The position numbers and the translations under genes are program-made. Below are positions 7,191 through 14,437 of a DNA stretch of 35,810 nucleotides, one piece after another; within the stretch, counting starts at the first letter, position 1; each line of letters starts with the position of its first letter. The notes beneath the pieces were generated by a model. That model was not told where the DNA came from. It saw nothing but the letters and a program-made list of their open reading frames with translations, and ran no database searches. This DNA comes from DASYUM01 sp036001225 (GTDB taxonomy: Bacteria; Methylomirabilota; Methylomirabilia; Rokubacteriales; DASRDR01). The stretch is from contig DASYUM010000250.1 of assembly GCA_036001225.1 (NCBI GenBank), positions 1 to 35,810 on the forward strand. The letters run 5' to 3'.

Positions 7191-8288
7191 ATGCCGCGAC
7201 CCTCGCGGGTCATCCCGGCGGCCCTCGCCGTCACGCTGGTGGCGTCGGGTCTGGCGATCGCGTTCGGTTCCGCGGTGGCCTTCTCGCTCGCGCTGGCGTT
7301 TCCGCCGCTGGACGCCACCATCGGCCGCGTGCTCGGCGAGCCCGTCCGGGAGGAAGTGCACCTGACCGGCGGCGGCCGGCCGCTCATCGCCGACCTCTAC
7401 CATCCGCGGCGGGTCCGCGGCGCGCTCTTGCTGGTGCACGGCCTCTCGCCGGCCGGTCGGCGCCACCCCGACCTGGTCCGGCTGGCCCGCCTTCTGGCGC
7501 GTCACGGTCAGCGCGTCCTCGTCCCCGACTTCACGGGGCTCCAGACGTTCCGCCTCAGCGGCCGGGAGGTGGACGAGATCGCCGGCGCGCTCCGCGCCCT
7601 GCGCGCGCTCGGCGGCCCGGTCGGAATCGCGGGGTTCAGCTTCGGCGCCGGGCCGGCGCTGCTCGCCGCCGCCACGGCGGCCGACCTCCGTCTGGCCGGC
7701 AGCTTCGGGGGCTATGCCGACCTCCGCCACGTCATTGGCTTCATCACCACCGGCGTCCACGAATACGCCGGGCATCGATACGCCCAGCCGCAGGAGGAGT
7801 ACAACCGCTGGAAGCTCCTGGCCCTCCTGGCCGGCTTCGTCGAGGACGCCGCCGACCGAGCGCGCCTGCAGGCGATCGCCGAGCGCCGGCTGGCCGACCC
7901 CGGCGGCGCCACCGAGGCCCTGGAGGCGACCCTCGGCGGCGAAGGCCGGCGCGTCCTCGACCTCATCCTCAACCGGCGGCCGGAGGCCGTCGGCCCCCTG
8001 GTCGCCGGCCTGCCGGCCGGCGCTCGGCAGGCGCTCGACCGGCTTTCGCCGGCCACCGTCGTCGCCGGGCTGTCGGGCCGCCTCCTGATCGCCCACGGGG
8101 CCGAGGACAGCTCGATCCCCTTCACCGAGAGCTTGTGGCTGGCCGAGCGGGCGGGCGGCCGAGCCCGCGCCGTCATCTTCCGGAGCTTCCATCACACGGG
8201 GCCCGAGCCGCTCTGGCAATCGCTCACCGAGCGCCTCCTCGACGGCTGGCGGCTCCTCGGGCTCGCCGACGCCCTGCTGGCGCCGTGA
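7191..8288 (+). CDS. Membrane-anchored alpha/beta hydrolase
   Basis: A 365-residue protein with an N-terminal hydrophobic anchor or uncleaved signal (residues about 7-37), followed by an alpha/beta hydrolase domain. The oxyanion segment is LLLVHGLSPAG. The nucleophile elbow is GFSFG with Ser150. LLIAHGAEDSSIPF supplies the acid, and SFHHTGPE near the C-terminus supplies the histidine. A helical lid insertion spans roughly residues 175-290. Relatives include dienelactone hydrolase-like and S9-type esterases. ATG 7191 is preferred over ATG 7179 because GGAGG (7181-7185) lies 5 bases before it. The active site probably faces the periplasm. It ends 9 bases before the convergent LLM gene. Substrate unknown; an ester- or lactone-cleaving role near the aromatic genes is possible. 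Confidence 0.85.
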   Translation: MPRPSRVIPAALAVTLVASGLAIAFGSAVAFSLALAFPPLDATIGRVLGEPVREEVHLTGGGRPLIADLYHPRRVRGALLLVHGLSPAGRRHPDLVRLARLLARHGQRVLVPDFTGLQTFRLSGREVDEIAGALRALRALGGPVGIAGFSFGAGPALLAAATAADLRLAGSFGGYADLRHVIGFITTGVHEYAGHRYAQPQEEYNRWKLLALLAGFVEDAADRARLQAIAERRLADPGGATEALEATLGGEGRRVLDLILNRRPEAVGPLVAGLPAGARQALDRLSPATVVAGLSGRLLIAHGAEDSSIPFTESLWLAERAGGRARAVIFRSFHHTGPEPLWQSLTERLLDGWRLLGLADALLAP

Positions 8289-8297
8289 CGGCGGCGC

Positions 8298-9137
8298 TCA
8301 GCGGTGGAGCTTCGCGTAGTCGTCGAGGAGCGCGAGGATCCGCTCGCGACCTTCCGAGGGAAGGCGCAGGATCGCGCGGGTGACGCCAGCGGCGGCGTAG
8401 CGCTCGAGCGTCGCCGGGTCGGGCTTGGCGCCGAACACGGAGACGGAGATCGTCCGCATGTCACGCCCGGCCCGGGCCGCCTGGGCTTTGAGATCGGCGA
8501 GCCCGCCGAGGATGGCCTGATCGCCGGCCCGCCCGCGCGGGAACCAGCCGTCGCCGAACTCGACCACCCGGCGGAGGGTGTGCCCGCTCTCTCCGGCCAG
8601 CAGCACCGGCGGGTGCGGCTTCTGAACCGGCTTCGGATACGACCAGATCCGATCGAAGTTCACGAACTCGCCGTGGAACTCCGCCTCGTCCTTCGTCCAG
8701 ATCTCCTTCATGGCGAGCACGCGCTCGCGCATGAGCCGGAACCGCGTCTTGAAGACGGTTCCGTGGTTCTCCATCTCCTCGGCGTTCCAGCCCGCGCCGA
8801 CGCCGAACAGGAAGCGGCCGTTCGAGAGCAGGTCGAGGCTGGCCACCTGCTTGGCGGTGACGATCGGGTCCCGCTCGATGACGAGGCAGATCCCGGTCCC
8901 GACCCGGAGCCGGGTGGTGGCGGCGGCCGCCGCCGTCAGGGCCACGAAGGGGTCGAGGGTGTGGGAGTATTCCTTGGGCAGCTCGCCGCCGCTGGGAAAC
9001 GGCGTGCGGCGGCTGACCGGGATGTGCGTGTGCTCGGGGACGAAGAGCGACTCGTACCCCCGCTCTTCGAGCGCCCGGGCCAGCTCGTCGATCCGGATGG
9101 CGTAGGCGGTCGGGAACATGAACGCGCCGTAGTGCAT
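8298..9137 (-). CDS. LLM class F420-dependent oxidoreductase
   Basis: A 279-residue luciferase-like TIM-barrel flavoprotein. Its features are the N-terminal GAFMFPT strand, FVPEHTHIPVSRRTPFP, TTRLRVGTGICLV, the SLDLLSNGRFLFGVGAGWNAEE motif and the conserved KPHPPVLLAG. This arrangement is that of the TIGR03619-type F420-dependent LLM family, which uses F420 rather than FMN, and implies that the host makes coenzyme F420. ATG 9137 is preferred over GTG 9155 because GAGGTG lies just upstream. A candidate promoter, TTGACC then 17 bases then TAGCGT, sits at 9198-9170 on the minus strand. It faces the CoA ligase across about 145 bases. Substrate unknown; F420 use is expected from family membership, not proven. 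Confidence 0.9.
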   Translation of the reverse strand: MHYGAFMFPTAYAIRIDELARALEERGYESLFVPEHTHIPVSRRTPFPSGGELPKEYSHTLDPFVALTAAAAATTRLRVGTGICLVIERDPIVTAKQVASLDLLSNGRFLFGVGAGWNAEEMENHGTVFKTRFRLMRERVLAMKEIWTKDEAEFHGEFVNFDRIWSYPKPVQKPHPPVLLAGESGHTLRRVVEFGDGWFPRGRAGDQAILGGLADLKAQAARAGRDMRTISVSVFGAKPDPATLERYAAAGVTRAILRLPSEGRERILALLDDYAKLHR

Positions 9138-9169
9138 GGTCACCTCGCGCGACACAGTCGACGACCGAG

Positions 9170-9198
9170 ACGCTACCGCGGGCCGCGCGGTCGGTCAA
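9170..9198 (-). promoter_or_regulatory. Candidate sigma70-type promoter for the LLM oxidoreductase
   Basis: Read on the minus strand, TTGACC (9198-9193) and TAGCGT (9175-9170) are separated by 17 bases. A transcript would begin about 25 bases before ATG 9137 and include the GAGGTG ribosome site. The placement is right; no experimental support. Confidence 0.4.
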
Positions 9199-9210
9199 GC
9201 CCTCCAACCG

Positions 9211-9239
9211 TTGTCGCCCGCCGGGGATTTGGCTACCAT
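9211..9239 (+). promoter_or_regulatory. Candidate sigma70-type promoter for the CoA ligase
   Basis: TTGTCG (9211-9216) and TACCAT (9234-9239) are separated by 17 bases. A transcript would begin near 9246 and carry the AGGAGG ribosome site of the ligase. It lies back to back with the LLM promoter, so the two divergent genes could be co-controlled. Confidence 0.4.
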
Positions 9240-9281
9240 GAAGTGGCCACGCGCTCGCACTCGCCGACAGGAGGACGCGCG

Positions 9282-10916
9282 ATGCCGGTCTCGCTCGAAG
9301 AAGGCCTGCCCCCGAAGGCGCTCTGGCCCGATCGGATCTACACGCTGCCGGAGCACCGGTACCCGGTCCGGCTGAACGCGGCCCGGGAGTTGCTCGACCG
9401 GCACGCCGAAGGCGGGCGGGCCGGGCGACCGGCCATCTACTTCCAGGACCAGGTGCTCACCTACGGCGAGCTGCAGAAGCGCGTGAACCGCCTGGCCAAC
9501 GGCCTCCGCCGCTTCGGGCTCGAGGCCGGCCACCGCGTCCTGCTCCGGCTGCCGAACTGTCCGGAGTTCATCATCACCTGGCTCGCCTGCCAGAAGCTGG
9601 GCGCGGTCACCGTGTCCACGATGCCGCTCCTGCGGGCGCGCGAGCTGAGCTACATCGCGACCGACGCGGGGACGAGCGTGGCGGTGGTCGCGGCCGGACT
9701 CCGGGCCGAGCTGGACAAGGCCCGGGCCAGCGCCCCCGAGCTGAAGCGTCTCATCGTCGTCGGGGAGCCCGGTGCCGGGGACACCGCGTGGGCGACGCTG
9801 ATGGACGGCCAGCCCGAGCGGTTCCCGACCGCCGACACCCGCGCCCAGGACGTGGCGATGATGTCCTACACCTCGGGTTCGACCGGGATTCCCAAGGGGT
9901 GCGTCCAGCAGCACATCGACATGATCGGGTCGGCCGACGCCTACGCCCGCTACGTGCTCACGCCGTCCGAGGACGACCGCTTCGGCGGGCATCCCACCCT
10001 CGCCTTCAGCTTCGGCACCGGCGGGCTCATGGTCTACCCCCTCTACTTCGGGGCCGCCACCGTCCTGTCCGGCCCCTTCGAGCCGGAGAAGATGCTGGAG
10101 ACGGTCCAGCGCTACCGGATCAACGTCCTCTTCTGCGCGCCGACGTCGTTCAAGCTGATGCTGCGGGTGCCCGAGCTGGAGAAGCGATTCGACCTCGGCA
10201 GTCTCCGGCTGGGCGTCTCGGCCGCCGAGCCGCTCCCGGCGGCGACCTACGAAGAGTGGGTGGGACGCACGGGCAAGGAGTGCCTGGACGGCATCGGCTC
10301 CACCGAGATGTTCCACATCTTCATCTCGTCGATGCCGGATCGGGTCCGGCCGGGGGCGACCGGCATCGCCGTGCCCGGCTACGACTGCCGGGTGGTGGAC
10401 GAGCAGGGCGAGGAGCTGCCGCGCGGCACGCCGGGTCTCATCGCCATCAAAGGCCCGACCGGGTGCAAGTACTGGCGGAAGCCCGACCGCCAGGCCGAGT
10501 ACGTGCGCTTCGGCGGCTGGAACGTGACCGGCGACGTCTACGTCCAGGACGACGACGGCTACTTCACCTACCAGTGCCGGTCGGACGACATGATCGTGAC
10601 CGGGGGGTACAAGATCCCGGGGCCCGAGGTCGAGCACGTCCTCGACGAGCACCCGGCCGTCGCCGAGTCGGCGGTGGTGGCGACCCCCGACGCGACCCGG
10701 GGGTTCATCCCGAAGGCGTTCATCGTGCTCAAGCCCGGCCAGCAGCCCTCCGATGCCCTCGCCCGGGAGCTGCAGGAGCACGTCAAGAAGGAGCTGGCCC
10801 CCTACAAGTACCCGCGGCAGGTCGAGTTCGTCGCCCAGCTCCCGCGCACGGAGACGGGGAAGATCCGGCGGGTCGAGCTCCGCCAGCAGGAGACGGCCCG
10901 CCCCGAAGGCCGGTAG
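9282..10916 (+). CDS. Benzoate/2-aminobenzoate-type CoA ligase (AMP-binding)
   Basis: A 544-residue ANL-superfamily ligase that would form an acyl-adenylate and then a CoA thioester. The phosphate loop YTSGSTGIPKGC lies at about residues 196-207, followed by GIGSTEMFHIF. TGDVYVQDDDGYFTYQCRSDDMI carries the hinge region, and PRTETGKIRR holds the C-terminal catalytic lysine. The N-terminal LPPKALWPDRIYTLPEHRYP and overall layout resemble benzoate- and 2-aminobenzoate-CoA ligases. The true start is ATG 9282, with AGGAGG (9269-9274) 7 bases upstream; the frame is open much further 5' only as a shadow of the LLM gene. It is probably the entry enzyme for the monooxygenase cluster 5 kb upstream, although it is a separate transcription unit. 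Aromatic specificity is inferred from resemblance and context. Confidence 0.9.
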   Translation: MPVSLEEGLPPKALWPDRIYTLPEHRYPVRLNAARELLDRHAEGGRAGRPAIYFQDQVLTYGELQKRVNRLANGLRRFGLEAGHRVLLRLPNCPEFIITWLACQKLGAVTVSTMPLLRARELSYIATDAGTSVAVVAAGLRAELDKARASAPELKRLIVVGEPGAGDTAWATLMDGQPERFPTADTRAQDVAMMSYTSGSTGIPKGCVQQHIDMIGSADAYARYVLTPSEDDRFGGHPTLAFSFGTGGLMVYPLYFGAATVLSGPFEPEKMLETVQRYRINVLFCAPTSFKLMLRVPELEKRFDLGSLRLGVSAAEPLPAATYEEWVGRTGKECLDGIGSTEMFHIFISSMPDRVRPGATGIAVPGYDCRVVDEQGEELPRGTPGLIAIKGPTGCKYWRKPDRQAEYVRFGGWNVTGDVYVQDDDGYFTYQCRSDDMIVTGGYKIPGPEVEHVLDEHPAVAESAVVATPDATRGFIPKAFIVLKPGQQPSDALARELQEHVKKELAPYKYPRQVEFVAQLPRTETGKIRRVELRQQETARPEGR

Positions 10917-11094
10917 CCGGTCCGCGCCCGCCCGGGCGGCGCTCACCGGCCCTGCCGCCCCTACCGTCTCGACCCCCGAGTCCGCCCCCCCACGCCAACG
11001 CGCGCGGCCCTCGAGTCGCGGGCAGAAATAACTTCGGCGACCCCCCGGGCCAGCGCTAGACTCGGAGCACTGGCGCTCCATCGGGGAGGTGCCC

Positions 11095-12009
11095 ATGCGC
11101 CTTGACCGGCTTCTCGTCGCGCTGCTCGCCCTGGCCTGGCCGGCGGACGGCGAGGCCGACCGCATCTACCTGAAGTCTGGCGGCGAGGTCGAGACCGTAC
11201 GCTGGTACTACGCGGGTGACATGCTCTACTACCAGCAGTACGGAGGGACGGTCGGGGTCCCCCGCGGTGACGTGCACCGGATCGAGACGAAGCCGAGCCG
11301 GCCCCCGACGGCCCGGCCTGACATCACGATCGAGCCATCGCCGGTGCCGACGGCGGCGGGAGCGCCGGGACCGCCCGCCGTCAAGCCGAGCCTCGTCGCC
11401 CCGTCGAGTATCGTGGGACGGTGGGATTCGGAAGCGCGGACGGCCGGCGGACTGGGGGACTGGATCGAATTCCGCTCCGACGGCACCGTGCTGAACAGCT
11501 TCGGCGCGATGCTAGACGACGAGTCTTACCGGTTGGAGGGCGATCGGCTTTTCAGGACGCATGGGAAGATGCCCGGCCAGGGGAGTGACCTAGGGCAGCG
11601 CATACGCTTCGAGAAGAACGCCGTCATCGGGGCGCGCGACACACCGATGCGAAGGGTTGGCCGTTCGCCGGGGGATGGTCACTCCCTCGCCGGCATCTGG
11701 GGCTTTCTCCATCACACCGGCCTCACCGCCTATGAAGAGTTCACCCCGGACGGGCGGGTGCTCTTTCGCCTGCCGATGCAGAGCCAGGAGGGCAGGTATC
11801 GGCTCGACGGCCGGACACTGACCATCACCTGGAAGGACGGGATGTCGGCCACGCTGGACGTCCGGCTCGGCGACGATAACCTCGTGACGCGTCCGCAAGG
11901 GCAAGCGGAGCGTCGATACCGGCGCGAGCAGGGCAGCATACCGGCAGTCCGCGCGGCCGCGGTCCGCGCGGCCGAGGTCGAAGGATTCCGGCAACAGACT
12001 CAACCCTGA
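11095..12009 (+). CDS. Secreted protein with two internal beta-rich repeats
   Basis: A 304-residue protein of unrecognised function. It has a short signal peptide (residues 1 to about 20, cut near ADGEA), then a small domain (ADRIYLKSGGEVE to VPRGDVHRIE) resembling periplasmic domains that begin DRIYLKDG. A proline/alanine-rich linker follows. Two similar modules come next: SIVGRWDSEA...DWIEFRSDGTVL...YRLEGDRLF and SLAGIWGFLHH...YEEFTPDGRVLFR...YRLDGRTLTITW. Each has the G-x-W start and DGTV/DGRV turn of small lipocalin-like barrels. ATG 11095 follows GGGGAGG by 6 bases. A weak -10 (TAGACT, 11057-11062) lies upstream. It converges with the methyltransferase gene, sharing a hairpin that contains both stop codons. 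It may be a periplasmic or cell-surface ligand-binding protein; this is a guess from fold type. Confidence 0.75.
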   Translation: MRLDRLLVALLALAWPADGEADRIYLKSGGEVETVRWYYAGDMLYYQQYGGTVGVPRGDVHRIETKPSRPPTARPDITIEPSPVPTAAGAPGPPAVKPSLVAPSSIVGRWDSEARTAGGLGDWIEFRSDGTVLNSFGAMLDDESYRLEGDRLFRTHGKMPGQGSDLGQRIRFEKNAVIGARDTPMRRVGRSPGDGHSLAGIWGFLHHTGLTAYEEFTPDGRVLFRLPMQSQEGRYRLDGRTLTITWKDGMSATLDVRLGDDNLVTRPQGQAERRYRREQGSIPAVRAAAVRAAEVEGFRQQTQP

Positions 12010-12041
12010 GATGCGAAGCCCCCATCGGGTTCGCCTCAGGG
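12004..12041. terminator. Bidirectional hairpin holding both stop codons
   Basis: CCCTGAG (12004-12010) pairs with CTCAGGG (12035-12041). Inside, GCGAA (12013-12017) pairs with TTCGC (12030-12034) and CCC with GGG, leaving small bulges. The TGA stop of the plus-strand gene and the TGA stop of the minus-strand gene each lie in one outer arm. No T-run follows, so it is not a classical intrinsic terminator, but it could stabilise both 3' ends. Confidence 0.5.
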
Positions 12042-12833
12042 CGATGCCCCCGGCTTCCGTGCCACGAACAGGTAGCGGTTCAGACTGAAGAAGTAGTCGC
12101 CCTCGGCCGTCCGCCCCCGCAGGTCCGCCGCCCACGCCTCCGCCTCGTCGCGCGGGATCCCCTGCCGGATCGCCGACTCCATCGTGGGAGCGATGATCCC
12201 CCCGCTGAACGAGTCGGCATCGTAGCGCAGGTTCAGTACCGGGACGGCGGCGGTGTGCGTGAGCGTGAGGCCGGCGTTCCGCAGGAGCGCGGGCAGGCGC
12301 GGCGGCAGGTGCGGGTGGGCGAAGTCGGCCAGCCGGGCCTCCATCACCCGCCGGTGCCGCGCGCGGTCCGCGGTCAGCCACACGCAGGAGTCCCAGTCGG
12401 TGTCCACCACGACCAGCCGCCCGCCCGGCCGCAGCACCCGGGCCGCCTCCGCCAACGCCTCGTCGATCGCGGGGACGTAGAGGTAGACCTGCACGGCGAC
12501 AACGAAGTCGAAGCTGGCGGCTCGGGAGGCGAGCTGGGCGGCATCGGCCAGGACGAACGCGATCCGGTCCTCGAGCGCCTCGTCCTTGGCGCGCCGTCCG
12601 GCTAGCGCGAGCATGTCGGTGCTCGTGTCGCTGGCGACGATCCGCCCCCGGTCGCCAACCTCGCGTGCCAGCTCGCAGGCGAGAAAGCCTGGCCCGCAGC
12701 CCACGTCGAGCCCGCGCTCGCCCGGCCGGGCGGCCAGCGCGGCGCGGGTCCGCGCCCGCTGCTCGGCGATCTCGGGCGACGCGTAGATCCGCGCGGTGCG
12801 CGCCGCCGCCGCCGCGTCGAATTTCCGGGCCAT
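12036..12833 (-). CDS. Class I SAM-dependent methyltransferase
   Basis: A 265-residue methyltransferase with motif I LDVGCGPGFLACELA, an acidic post-I loop (IVASDTSTDML), VLADAAQL, the FDFVVAVQVYLYV motif IV region and the RVLRPGGRLVVVDTDW strand. The layout is UbiE/Methyltransf_11-like. The acceptor is unknown; the C-terminal half with PTMESAIRQGI and FFSLNRYLFVARK would shape the substrate pocket. ATG 12833 is chosen because the protein family begins there; the frame stays open to 12986, but that extension is low-complexity and runs to the promoter region of the toxin-antitoxin module. It is divergent from the antitoxin gene at 12990 and convergent with the secreted repeat protein. It looks like a stand-alone gene. 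Confidence 0.88.
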   Translation of the reverse strand: MARKFDAAAAARTARIYASPEIAEQRARTRAALAARPGERGLDVGCGPGFLACELAREVGDRGRIVASDTSTDMLALAGRRAKDEALEDRIAFVLADAAQLASRAASFDFVVAVQVYLYVPAIDEALAEAARVLRPGGRLVVVDTDWDSCVWLTADRARHRRVMEARLADFAHPHLPPRLPALLRNAGLTLTHTAAVPVLNLRYDADSFSGGIIAPTMESAIRQGIPRDEAEAWAADLRGRTAEGDYFFSLNRYLFVARKPGASP

Positions 12834-12953
12834 GGCGGCGGGCAGTGTAGCACGGGCGGCGTGTTCGTTCTCCTCGCCGGGGTCCCGAACGGCTACAATA
12901 GGACGTCCCATGGGTGCTGACCTGCGGCGCCGCTGCCGAGGTCTGGCCGGCGG

Positions 12954-12982
12954 TTCATTCCCGGTTGGATTCGTGGTAATCT
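12954..12982 (+). promoter_or_regulatory. Candidate promoter of the AbrB/PIN module
   Basis: TTCATT (12954-12959) and TAATCT (12977-12982) lie 17 bases apart. The expected transcript start is at or within a base or two of ATG 12990, which would make the message leaderless. The -10 is inside the palindrome at 12974-13002, as expected for autorepression. Confidence 0.4.
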
Positions 12983-13002
12983 TCATGCCATGAAAACTAC
13001 CA
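12974..13002. promoter_or_regulatory. Palindromic operator over the antitoxin start codon
   Basis: The inverted repeat is centred on base 12988. The inner arms TTCATG and CATGAA are perfect around a single C, and the outer arms TGGTA and TACCA are also perfect. Of 14 arm positions, 12 pair. It covers the candidate -10 and the start codon of the AbrB-type gene, the usual place for a site bound by a self-repressing antitoxin-toxin complex. Confidence 0.6.
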
Positions 13003-13253
13003 TTGATGCCACCGGCCGTTTGGTCATCCCCAAAGAGATCCGCCGAGAGGCCGGGCTCAAGCCCGGTATGCTCCTCGAGGTCCGCTGGGCAGAGGGACGG
13101 ATTGAGATCGCCCCTGCCCCGTTACCCGTCAAGCTCGTGCGCCGAGGCCGGCTGCTGGTCGCGGTTCCACAAGAAGAGGTGACTCCACTGACCGTGGAGA
13201 CGGTCGAGCGGACGCGCGCGGCGATACGTCGGGAACGGTCCCCTCGCACGTAG
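12990..13253 (+). CDS. AbrB/MazE-type antitoxin
   Basis: An 87-residue protein with an N-terminal swapped-hairpin DNA-binding domain: MKTTIDATGRLVIPKEIRREAGLKPGMLLEV-type opening, with the RLVIPKEIR core at residues 10-18 and a GRIEIAP strand. The C-terminal half (about 48-87) is charged and would wrap around the toxin. It should bind its own operator and neutralise the PIN toxin encoded 6 bases downstream. ATG 12990 lies inside a palindrome, and no ribosome site is visible, which suits a leaderless message. The pair belongs to the type II VapBC-like class with an AbrB antitoxin. Confidence 0.88.
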   Translation: MKTTIDATGRLVIPKEIRREAGLKPGMLLEVRWAEGRIEIAPAPLPVKLVRRGRLLVAVPQEEVTPLTVETVERTRAAIRRERSPRT

Positions 13254-13259
13254 GCGGCG

Positions 13260-13703
13260 GTGCCAGGTTTCTTGCCGGACACGAGCTGCATGGTGGCGGC
13301 CGTGTGCGCATGGCACGAGCACCATGATCGGGCGGCCAGGGAGATCGAGGGCCGCTTGCGTCGAGGCGAAAAGATGCTCATCGCGGGTCCGGCGTTGATC
13401 GAAGGCTATTCGGTGCTGACCCGTCTCCCCCCGCCGCATCGCCTGTCTCCGGTGGACGCCTTTGCCCTTCTCGACGCCAACTTCATGCGCGCAAAAATAA
13501 TCGCCCTGGACGGCAGATCGTATGTCGCACTCTTACGGCGGGCTGCGGATGACGGTATCGCTGGCGGCCAAACCTACGACGCTGTCATCGCGGCGTGCGT
13601 TCTCAAGGTAGAAGCTCGTGCACTCCTCACCTTTAATGCCGATCATTTCCGATTCCTGGCCGAGAGAGGAATGGCTGTCGTCGTCCCGGGGGAAAATGGA
13701 TGA
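13260..13703 (+). CDS. PIN-domain toxin (VapC family)
   Basis: A 147-residue PIN ribonuclease. The four acidic residues of the Mg-binding site are visible: Asp7 (LPDTSCMV), Glu48 (LIEGYSVL), Asp107 (TYDAVIAACVL) and Asp128 (FNADHF). Such toxins cleave RNA, often tRNA or rRNA, when freed from the antitoxin. It starts at GTG 13260, 6 bases after the antitoxin stop. Its TGA overlaps the ATG of the following enoyl-CoA hydratase gene (ATGA, 13700-13703), so toxin and metabolic gene may be read from one message. This coupling is unusual. The target RNA cannot be predicted. Confidence 0.9.
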   Translation: MPGFLPDTSCMVAAVCAWHEHHDRAAREIEGRLRRGEKMLIAGPALIEGYSVLTRLPPPHRLSPVDAFALLDANFMRAKIIALDGRSYVALLRRAADDGIAGGQTYDAVIAACVLKVEARALLTFNADHFRFLAERGMAVVVPGENG

Positions 13704-14437
13704 GCGAGAACGTCACGCTGGCGCGCGACGGTCGCATCGCCACCGTCACCCTGAACCGGCCCGATCGGCGCAACTCGCTGAGCGACGCGATGCTCGCCGA
13801 GCTGGCGACCGCCTTCGCCGAGCTGCGGGACGACGCCGGCACTCGCGTGGTCATCGTGACCGGGGCGCCGCCGGTCTTCTCGGCCGGCGCCGATGCCGCG
13901 CTCAAGAGCACGATGTCGGCCGAGGAGCGGCGGCGCGTCTTCCTGGCCCGCAAGAGCCAGTTCCGGCGGCTGTTCGAGCGGGCGACCGGTCTTCTCGAAG
14001 GCCTCGAGCAGGCCACCATCGCGGCCATCAACGGCCACGCGGTGGGCGGCGGGGTCGGTCTCACGCTGGCCTGCGACTTCCGGTGGGCGGCGGCGGAGGC
14101 CGAGATCTGGATCCCCGAGGTGGACCTCGGCGTCCCCCTCGGTGTCGGCTCCACCACGCGCCTGGTCCGGTTGGTGGGACCAGCCCGCGCAAAGGAAATC
14201 ATCATGGAGTGCCGCCGCTGCCCGGCGGCCGAAGCGCAGGCGATGGGCCTCGTCCACCGCGTGGTGCCTGGCGCCGACCTCGCCAAGGCGGTGCGCGAGT
14301 ACGCCGAGCGCCTGGCGGCCAAGCCCTTCCGCCCGCTCGCCGAGGTCAAGGCTCGCATCAACGCCATCGCCCGCACCGGCATCCCCGAGGTCAACGCGAT
14401 GACCGAAGGCTTCCTCGACCGCGAGGAGCGCGAGTGA
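13700..14437 (+). CDS. Enoyl-CoA hydratase/isomerase family protein
   Basis: A 245-residue crotonase-fold protein. The oxyanion segments are VFSAGADAALKS (59-70) and INGHAVGGGVGLTLACDFRWA (110-130). Glu140 in WIPEVDLG occupies the second catalytic glutamate position, while Val119 replaces the first. It could hydrate an enoyl-CoA or shift its double bond. ATG 13700 overlaps the PIN toxin stop, and a GGGGGA ribosome site lies at about 13688-13693. The stop overlaps the CoA-transferase start by one base (TGATG), so the two are translationally coupled. The pair suggests activation of an acid by CoA transfer followed by hydration or isomerisation. Confidence 0.9.
   Translation: MSENVTLARDGRIATVTLNRPDRRNSLSDAMLAELATAFAELRDDAGTRVVIVTGAPPVFSAGADAALKSTMSAEERRRVFLARKSQFRRLFERATGLLEGLEQATIAAINGHAVGGGVGLTLACDFRWAAAEAEIWIPEVDLGVPLGVGSTTRLVRLVGPARAKEIIMECRRCPAAEAQAMGLVHRVVPGADLAKAVREYAERLAAKPFRPLAEVKARINAIARTGIPEVNAMTEGFLDREERE

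Noticed and set aside
12834..12986. N-terminal extension of the methyltransferase
   Set aside because: The extra 51 codons are low-complexity and run into the antitoxin promoter region; the family starts at ATG 12833.
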